From Hamiltosporidium magnivora (taxonomy: Eukaryota > Microsporidia > Dubosqiidae): DNA of 15,139 nucleotides. Made by a program: the position numbers and the translations under genes. Numbering within the stretch: position 1 is the first letter of the stretch; the number at the start of each line of letters is the position of its first letter. Location of the stretch: contig PITI01000299.1 of NCBI GenBank assembly GCA_004325065.1, positions 1 through 15,139 on the forward strand. The letters run 5' to 3'. Positions 9,509-15,139 of the stretch are shown one piece after another. Under the pieces are notes generated by a model, which was not told where the DNA came from, did no database searches, and saw nothing but the letters and a program-made list of their open reading frames with translations.

Positions 9509-10179
9509 TAGAAACAAGAGTTTTCGAACCAGCATTTTAAAATTCACAACAAAAAATATTTTCTTTTACAAAAATGACAAATTCAATAATAGATATTCCG
9601 AAAATGAGCCGTGAATCTTTCAATTTAAAGTTGTTAAAGCGAATTATTCTGTTGATTCGAACACATTTTATGATTTAAGTAAATAAATTCTGCGCGTGAT
9701 ACAGTCAATTATCGAATTCGATACAAGAATTCGATATAAAAAATGATAAAATTTTTTATATTAATAGAATTTAGATAATTTAGTAAGTCATTTTGTAGAT
9801 AATTACTTTACTATCAGAGCTCTTTTTCAATATGAAATCCTTGAATTGATTGTATTTATAATTTCTTCATACAAAAACTTATTTCTTTTCACAAAAAACT
9901 TTATATTACTTTGCAACTACCAACTTGAAAAGAATAGACTATACCAATTGTTATACATACTCTTAATTTTTGACCCGGAAATAATTTACAACTAAATTTT
10001 GAATCACTTTCTAAAATAGTAAATACGGGTCTAATGATTCTAGATCAAGTATCGTTTTTAGATTCTTTATCTTTCTTAAAAGAATTTAGTACAGAGCCGA
10101 CACCTCGAATTAAGGAATGCATCAACGTCTAAAAAATACCTATAAAATAATAAAAGCAACACACTTATTATATATTTAA
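9509..10179. other. AT-rich DNA, probably eroded RNase H part of the retroelement
   Basis: No readable motif was found. A perfect 14-bp palindrome, TATCGAATTCGATA, lies at 9710-9723, and its GAATTCGATA half recurs just downstream (9727-9736). Position alone suggests eroded pol sequence. Confidence 0.3.
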
Positions 10180-10393
10180 TAGCTCGCTCCTTCCCTACGG
10201 ATAGAACACAATCCAACGATGAATCATAGCTTCGCCAAGTTTTAGGCGTTTCAAAAAGAATTTTCTTTTGATTGGTTAGGTTGTCAGCCTCACGAAAACT
10301 TTCCGAACGAAAGATAAAGAGTGCGCCAACTGGGGATCAAACAGGGCCCTTCGAAATCTGATTCCGATATCCTCACCACTAGACCATTGGGGA
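10180..10393 (-). mobile_element. tRNA-derived SINE-like insertion
   Basis: Reading the minus strand from 10393, the first 71 bases are tRNA-like. They are followed by about 140 bases of unrelated, less AT-rich body, which ends near 10180 where A/T-rich sequence resumes. A tRNA head joined to a non-tRNA body is the usual design of a SINE, transcribed by RNA polymerase III from the internal A and B boxes. Autonomous elements would have to move it. The body has no other copy in this window, and target-site duplications are not obvious, so the outer limit is approximate. The alternative is a lone tRNA pseudogene beside unrelated sequence. The 67-codon minus-strand frame across it is a chance reading. 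Confidence 0.5.
10323..10393 (-). pseudogene. tRNA-Glu-like sequence (pseudo-tRNA or SINE head)
   Basis: The minus strand starts TCCCCAATGGTCTAGTGGT, closely resembling eukaryotic tRNA-Glu, with a good A box (TGGTCTAGTGG) and a B-box-like TGTTTGATCCC. The acceptor arms TCCCCAA and TTGGCGC pair at 5 of 7 positions. A 5-bp anticodon stem (TCGGA/TTCGA) closes a 7-base loop reading ATCAGAT, so the anticodon would be CAG rather than a Glu anticodon. The T stem (CCCTG against CCCAG) no longer pairs. The mismatches argue against a working tRNA. Confidence 0.65.
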
Positions 10394-11228
10394 CAAAACT
10401 AACACACTGAATCTGAAAAACACTTAGTACATATTCTAAGATTCTAGTAGAAAAATGACTAAAACAGAAATATATGCTATCTCGAGCTTGCAATCATTAT
10501 AATATTGGTTAAAGTTGCAAAACCAAAGAAAAGTAGCAATAAAAATCATGCTAACAAAACGAGAGTTTTAATATAAATTATTGGTTCTGTAAAAGCCAAA
10601 GTATAATAAACATGCGTGAATGAGATTAAGTAATATTTTGTTTATGAATGGCACAACGAATCAAAAAGTGTTATTAAAAAAATGATATGTTTTTTTTTAC
10701 GAAATTCGAATAATCGGATTATGAAACCTTGGGATCTTTTCTCAATGTTAAAAAATAGAATAATTTTTATTCCTGAGTTTAATTAATAGTCTAAATATAA
10801 TACCGATGAGAAAATCAATTCATTTTAATTTCGAAAAACGTGTTATTATAAATTCATTATATTTGCGAAACTTTCGTTTGAAGGTCTATGAAAGCTTCAA
10901 AAGTACGAGAAGACTTCTGAACCAAACCAAAATGCTGAAACAATCAATTTATTAGTGAGTACAAAGTTGATTTAAAATTAAACAAGAATTTTATCAGTGA
11001 AAATAAGATAAAATAATATGATTATACGATGTCTATAATAATAACATGAATCGAAAGAAAGCATTTAATCTTATGAAAGGTATAACCATTTAAGAGTCTC
11101 AAAGACCGTTCGATATTTTTTAAGCGTAAAACCCACAAAATAAATTTCTTATAAATAAAGTTAAAATTGATGTTTAGATGATTAAAGAATCCGGCTCTAC
11201 AAATTTTGTGGACTGAAATATCTTTAAT
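10394..11228. other. AT-rich DNA, probably eroded integrase core of the retroelement
   Basis: There is no gene. A plus-strand phrase EPNQNAETI at about 10919-10945 resembles the HPQ-x-NAQ-x-E third motif of retroelement integrases. It lies about 300 bases from the next recognisable piece, further than expected, so it is uncertain. Confidence 0.3.
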
Positions 11229-11777
11229 TTTGGCAAAGCAATCAAATTAGTGTTATATAACCGTGTAGAAGAAATACCCAGCCATAATTTATTATATACG
11301 TATTAATTCTGCACATGCTAGTCTTTACGTAAAAATAATTAAGTACCAGATTCATTGTAGGATATAATATCAATTAACTGTTATAAAATCATAGTTGGAT
11401 TAGAAAATATATTCGCATAAATATGTATTTGCTTTTAAAAACTTTATAGCTAATTATAAAAATACACTAATGATTCAACAATCCTTTCATGTAAAAGATT
11501 CTGTTTGGTTAGATACATCCAATCGAAGGCCAATATGAAAAAATACAGGCAAGAAAACAATGAAAAAAACTTCGGATTACTAAATCTTGTTTCCATAAGT
11601 ACAAAAAATTCACTAAGAATCCAAAGTTCTAAAACGAATAATAATAATGAGGTTTACACTATGAATTCAAAAGAATTAAAGCTTTCGAAAAACGATTTTT
11701 TTTGGTTTAATTTGCATGAAAAAATACTTTTGGAACATAACATGGATATTGTCAAATATGATATTCTAATGCTGTAA
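11229..11777 (+). mobile_element. Decayed Ty3/gypsy-type integrase C-terminal region (GPY/F module)
   Basis: Three plus-strand pieces follow integrase order. LVLYNRVEEIPSH (11247-11285) sits where families have EFAYN-x-S-x-H-S-x-x-x-x-SP. HVKDSVWLDTSN (from about 11485) matches the VGD-x-VWL-x-x-x-N strand, and TGA soon follows it. Continuing in another frame from 11535, KKYRQENNEKNFGLLNLVSI and then STKNSLRIQ match the usual KKL-x-x-K-x-x-GPF-x-I-x-x-x-I-x-x-NS-(Y/F)-x-(I/L)-x-LP. The GPF triplet is changed to GLL. About 78 codons separate the first two pieces, as expected for this family. The 80-codon frame 11535-11777 is therefore best seen as a pol relic, not a gene. The far end (ILLEHNMDIVKYDIL) could echo a chromodomain, but that is speculative. 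Confidence 0.6.
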
Positions 11778-12081
11778 CATACTTATACTTTTTGAAAAAG
11801 ACATTGGTATGAATTTATGAGCTAAAATTAAAATTTTGCGAATTATATCTTTTTATTTTGCCCAATCAAAATATTATTTTTCTAAGGGCGAGTTTTATTA
11901 TTTCACAATCTCTTTAAAAGAACTGACTGAAATCAGATTCAAAGCATATAAACCAAGATGATTTTAGAATTTAAATGATTCAAACACAATAATGCTCATA
12001 TTTCAGACGTTCACTATAATTCGTTCTAAAATTTAGAAAAAAACAAATATTATTTATTTTTCTTATATTATTAAATTCCTA
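11778..12081. other. AT-rich intergenic DNA
   Basis: I see nothing recognisable between the integrase relic and the GC-rich island. Confidence 0.4.
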
Positions 12082-12315
12082 GGTATAGATTTATCCTCGG
12101 CACTACGGCTCCACATGAGCCGTGGTCTCTTCCAGCAATGCCACCCACCGGTCTCTTTCCGTGGGTTCTTTTACTTTTTTGGGTGTCGTAAAAAGGTGGT
12201 TTTAAAGGGTGGATTGTTAACTAAACTTCCAACTTGGAGGAAGAATACTTTTTAATCGCCTCGTACGACAAGAATAGAATAACCCAAGTCAAATCTGCTC
12301 TCGCCATGGTTGGGA
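12082..12315. mobile_element. GC-rich island with two tandem hairpins (possible non-LTR element tail or SINE)
   Basis: This stretch has sharply higher G+C than its surroundings. Hairpin 1 pairs ACTACGGCTC (12102-12111) with GAGCCGTGGT (12117-12126) around a 5-base loop; 10 pairs, one G-T. Hairpin 2 pairs ACCCACCGG (12143-12151) with CCGTGGGT (12159-12166), one bulge, around a 7-base loop. Downstream are GGTGG and GGGTGG blocks and, near 12255, TCGCCTCGTACGAC. There is no long frame on either strand. Stable hairpins in a short GC-rich non-coding block fit the 3' tail of a non-LTR retrotransposon, a SINE, or a structured RNA. I cannot identify which. The class call is inference. Confidence 0.4.
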
Positions 12316-13156
12316 ATAGATATAAATACCGACTAAAATTAGTCTATGTGCGAACCAAATATATTATCTATAGACTATAAAATTGACCCTTAATTACCTT
12401 GTATGAGTTAATATTAGGTCACAAATCAAATGAATCTTCTTAAAAATCAATCGAAGTTTTGTAAAATCATGTTAAAAGATGGTTTGTTTCAATACGCTCA
12501 TTTCTTTTCCCACGTATAGAATAAAAAAGACGCTTGAAATAAAGCTTTGCTTGGTTATAGGTTTTCCAGTGAAATTTTTTTAGTATTGATAATGATATGT
12601 ATTTAACGCAAACTTAAATGAACAAAGTCAAAATAAATTTCAAGAATCTTTATAAAAATCAATGATACAAAATTATTAGTTCTGACGATATTTTTTTCTT
12701 TTTTATACTGTATCGATGCGTTATAATATATTTTTCAAATATATTCGAATACTCACCAATTTCAGATATTGAGATCAAAAATTAAAAATTGAATGAAAAT
12801 TAAGAATATAAATTATAATCAGGAGATTATAGAATAGAAAAAATCTAGATAATAGACTAAGATACTAGTCAAATGTAATTTGAGTACTTATTAAAGAATA
12901 TTGTGAATTTAAATTATATAAAATCTCTAAAAATAGGCAACCAAAAGTATGTATCATTTTATTAACCTTATATTCATATATTTTTTTTCGTTGCCAAGTC
13001 AAATATTTATATGCAGGTCCTAAAATTTTAGTTCAAGTATTTGAATGAAAAATATATTTACGTTTCGGTTTCTTATTTCGCATCTCAAATAAAATTTATA
13101 AATTTTTAACTTTTTTTTATTAAAATATTTAATTGGGTATTTTTTTTGGCTTAATA
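12316..13156. other. AT-rich intergenic DNA
   Basis: No supportable gene, RNA or repeat was found. Short frames, such as one starting with the ATG at 12431, are interrupted within about 30 codons and show no motif. Confidence 0.4.
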
Positions 13157-13870
13157 ACTTTATTTAAAAGTATCACATCTTTTTGAAATAGTGGCAAGTG
13201 TTATATTTTTTTCCATGACATTAACCCAATTTTAGGTTTAACGTAAATAACTATTACCCCAAACTCCATCGGTACCCCCTGCGATACCTACGTCCCAACG
13301 CCCTTTCATCCACCAGGTGTGTAGAACCTAATTACTAGGCGAGGCAATTACCCGGAGTTCGTTAATGTCCGTTGCAGGGAGTGTGATCGAAGGTCGAAGC
13401 GCCCCAAAACTATGCAGCATTCCCACTTACTCTCACTTCCTGAACCAATAAACTTCTAGCTAAGATGTATTTCAGAGACTTTATGAAGTCAACTAGACAG
13501 TGCAATGACATACCAACAGGTAAAACCTGCTACGTAGCTTTCCTGGTTTTAAATGGTTTTTTGTTTTATATCTCCAGGCTCTAGGTCTTCTCACCCGAGT
13601 AAACAAGGCCAGGTTTCCATGCTTTTACATGGCAATTACCTACATGTTCAGCTGCGGTCTGCAATCTAGTTACCTAAAAAACTATAAATAAATTTGTAGA
13701 AAAAGTTTCGTCATTTCATAGATCTCTCCTCCTCGTGCAAACCCATGGAATAACAGAAGATGTAATGTGGTTTTATTCCCACAAAAAATCCAAACAATAA
13801 TCCTCACATCAATTTGCCACACTCATTTCCAAGTAAAAATTTTTTTATGAGGTTATCTTTCCTCTACTAT
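13157..13870 (+). repeat. Copy B of the dispersed 0.7-kb repeat
   Basis: This is the inverted partner of copy A (4005-4733) and the direct partner of the weaker copies C and D. The left part carries GTATCACATC and GTGGCAAGTGTTATA, matching A's reverse complement near 4695. The right part carries TAATGTGGTTTTATTCCCAC (13760-13779) and ends in ATGAGGTTATC, matching A's GAGGTTAACTACAT near 4011. No long frame is shared with A. The right end lies about 43 bases before the U1-C start codon, so the element borders that gene's promoter region. Confidence 0.85.
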
Positions 13871-13905
13871 TTAGCTGCGTAAATTTAAATTTTATAATAA
13901 AACAT

Positions 13906-13909
13906 CCCC
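13906..13909 (+). promoter_or_regulatory. CCCC start-proximal motif of the U1-C gene
   Basis: CCCC lies five bases upstream of the ATG at 13914 (CCCCGAAT-ATG). It fits the microsporidian C-run signal near start codons and parallels the CCC at 525-527. Confidence 0.5.
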
Positions 13910-13913
13910 GAAT

Positions 13914-14405
13914 ATGTCTCGTTTTTATTGTGACTTTTGTAAAGTAATTTTACCAAATTGTTCTCAAAAAAGTAAAGAAACACACAGAGATGGTTTTAAA
14001 CACAAACAACTGCGAACCACCTATTATAACGACATATTAAGCAAAAAAGAAATATTTTCAAAAATAAATGACACTATTTACAAAATAAAAATGTACAATA
14101 ATATTAAACAGAGTGAAGAAGTCATTAAAATAAATGAAAATCCGAGAAAAAACATAGAAAAGGTGGAAAAAAAGGATGAAAACAAAATAAAATCAGAGTT
14201 TTTGAATATATTTAACGAATCATGCAATAAAATACAAAATAGCAAATTTGAAATGCCGAATTTTAATATTCCACCCGATTTTATTTACCCACCACCACCA
14301 AAAAATTTTAGACTGCCTAAGGATTTTGATTTCTCAAATATTAGTAATTTTCCAAAGAATATTCAAAAAGCGATTCAGAAATTTACATCAGATTCACATA
14401 ATTAG
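13914..14405 (+). CDS. YHC1: U1 small nuclear ribonucleoprotein C (U1-C)
   Basis: This is a 163-residue protein whose N-terminus carries the complete U1-C matrin-type C2H2 zinc finger. The start SRFYCDFCKVILPN has Cys6 and Cys9. A THRDGFKHK segment has His24 and His30, the spacing (C-x2-C-x14-H-x5-H) characteristic of U1-C. The basic HKQLRTTYY stretch follows, as in the family. The middle is Lys/Glu/Asn-rich and probably helical. Residues about 120-145 are Pro-rich (IPPDFIYPPPPKNF), echoing the Pro-rich tails of U1-C. In fungi and animals U1-C stabilises pairing of U1 snRNA with the 5' splice site in the nucleus, so its presence implies that this organism still splices introns. The first ATG was chosen because the finger starts at residue 4 and CCCC precedes it. 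It ends at TAG 14403-14405. No intron is visible in it. A 60-codon frame from 14248 is a shadow. Confidence 0.92.
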   Translation: MSRFYCDFCKVILPNCSQKSKETHRDGFKHKQLRTTYYNDILSKKEIFSKINDTIYKIKMYNNIKQSEEVIKINENPRKNIEKVEKKDENKIKSEFLNIFNESCNKIQNSKFEMPNFNIPPDFIYPPPPKNFRLPKDFDFSNISNFPKNIQKAIQKFTSDSHN

Positions 14406-14772
14406 TTATCTAATCAACCATTATGTATAATTTATTAAACATGTATTTAGTACAATCAAAATACATTATTTCCTTCTTATCATATGCATATTACATGTTT
14501 TAACTAAATTCTTCCTTTTTTTAATTGCAAGTTAAATTAAAAATTAAACCAAAACAAATTTTATTGTCAGTTTCAAATAATTCGATAAATTATTTAATAA
14601 TTTTACCATAAATTTAAAAGTGAATTTATTTTGTTATTTCACAGAAATTATGAATAGTTAAATAAATGTTGGTATTTCTTATATTGGTATTTCTTATATT
14701 GGTATTTCTTTTGTAAAAAATACTTAAATCTTTTTATAAAAATAATTTTATATATAGTATATAACAACATAA
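14406..14772. other. AT-rich spacer downstream of U1-C
   Basis: It holds only A/T-rich sequence and the tandem repeat listed separately. Compact transcript ends are expected here, but I cannot place a polyadenylation site. Confidence 0.4.
14669..14710. repeat. Tandem repeat, 15-bp unit, about 2.8 copies
   Basis: The unit TTGGTATTTCTTATA occurs at 14669 and 14684 and, truncated after TTGGTATTTCTT, at 14699. The period is exactly 15 bases and the copies are identical where they overlap, so the expansion is recent. On the minus strand a chance frame reads it as repeated KKYQY. Confidence 0.85.
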
Positions 14773-15108
14773 ACCAAAATAAAGGCTGCAAACGACGCTG
14801 ATGAGGTGAAAAAGAGTGATAGTGAAGTACAAAAATGCAAGCTACACCCACCGGCGATCTCCCTACCTTCTTCCTCCTACACAACAATAACACCTCCACC
14901 ACCAAGCCAAACATGCAGTAAAATGCAAAATAGTGGGCTTGACACCTTACCTTCGCCTAAGGCACCAGTTCCCTCGTCGGTTGAAGTCTCTGCGTGCGAG
15001 CCATCGTACGACATGACAAGCCCCTGTACTCTAGCTATTCCGGAAGGTAACAGGCTAATGGCATTGCGGACGATATTCGATTCCGTAACAGCCGACCTGA
15101 ATGAATAG
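14773..15108 (+). other. GC-rich open frame lacking a start codon, unknown (possible transposon gene fragment)
   Basis: The frame is open from 14773 (after TAA at 14770-14772) to TAG 15106-15108, 111 codons. Its base composition is near half G+C, very unlike the A/T-rich native genes, and its codons often end in C or G. Met first occurs well inside (about 14923), so either the 5' end was replaced or a non-ATG start is used (GTG at 14806 has no support). The product is Ser/Pro/Thr-rich (TTITPPPPSQT) with a short C-terminal segment NRLMALRTIFDSVTADLNE. I recognise no family. Gag or ORF1-type proteins of retroelements often have such Pro/Ser-rich starts, so a fragment of a younger or foreign element is the leading guess. 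It may continue in another frame beyond the window. Confidence 0.3.
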
Positions 15109-15139
15109 CCTCGAATTGTTTTTTTTTGCAGTACAGACA

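Noticed and set aside
10323..10393. Functional tRNA with CAG anticodon
   Set aside because: The T stem does not pair, the acceptor stem has two mismatches, and a leucine tRNA would need a long variable arm, which is absent.
14648..14914. 88-codon minus-strand ORF
   Set aside because: It overlaps the GC-rich plus-strand frame on the opposite strand and runs through the 15-bp tandem repeat; a shadow reading.
15118..15131. Poly-T run followed by GCAG, resembling a 3' splice site
   Set aside because: No branch-point-like motif or upstream 5' splice site is visible and the sequence ends 8 bases later, so an intron cannot be supported.
1..15139. CRISPR array, bacterial operon or phage content
   Set aside because: No regularly spaced repeats with unique spacers, and the recognisable genes (U1-C, Mei2-like RRM) are eukaryotic.

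Overview
The window looks like gene-poor, strongly AT-rich nuclear DNA of a microsporidian (or a close relative) with an expanded, transposon-littered genome. The reasons are: three compact genes without visible introns; CCC/CCCC runs just before two start codons, a known microsporidian transcription/start signal; a short U1-C protein; and a large leucine-rich-repeat protein of the divergent kind common in Microsporidia. The species cannot be named from this alone. A large-genome lineage such as Hamiltosporidium would fit, but that is inference.

Three genes are well supported. At the left edge, on the minus strand, is the N-terminal part of a two-RRM, Mei2-like RNA-binding protein (524 to beyond base 1). 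In the middle, on the plus strand, is a 784-residue leucine-rich-repeat protein (6217-8571). Near the right end, on the plus strand, is U1 snRNP protein C (13914-14405), the 5' splice-site factor, with its complete C2H2 zinc finger. A probable broken membrane-protein gene lies at 2007-2411 (minus). A GC-rich open frame without a usable start sits at the right edge (14773-15108).

Most of the remaining sequence is old mobile DNA. (1) A dispersed, apparently non-coding repeat of about 0.7 kb is present four times: about 1255-1720 or further (D), 2980-3650 (C), 4005-4733 (A, inverted relative to the rest) and 13157-13870 (B). (2) Decayed Ty3/gypsy-type pol fragments can be read by eye: reverse transcriptase at 9062-9508 and integrase C-terminal region at 11229-11777 on the plus strand, and a separate integrase core at 5004-5159 on the minus strand. 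(3) A tRNA-Glu-like, SINE-type insertion (about 10180-10393, minus) lies between the plus-strand RT and integrase pieces. (4) A GC-rich island with two strong hairpins lies at about 12082-12315. In both pol remnants, the 0.7-kb repeat lies on the 3' side in the same relative orientation. This suggests that the repeat family may be LTR-derived.

The rest is AT-rich intergenic DNA in which I see little beyond a roughly 100-bp foldback (3804-3903) and a 15-bp tandem repeat (14669-14710). No operon-like cooperation among the three genes is evident. Two of them act in RNA biology (splicing and RNA binding), but their linkage is probably incidental.
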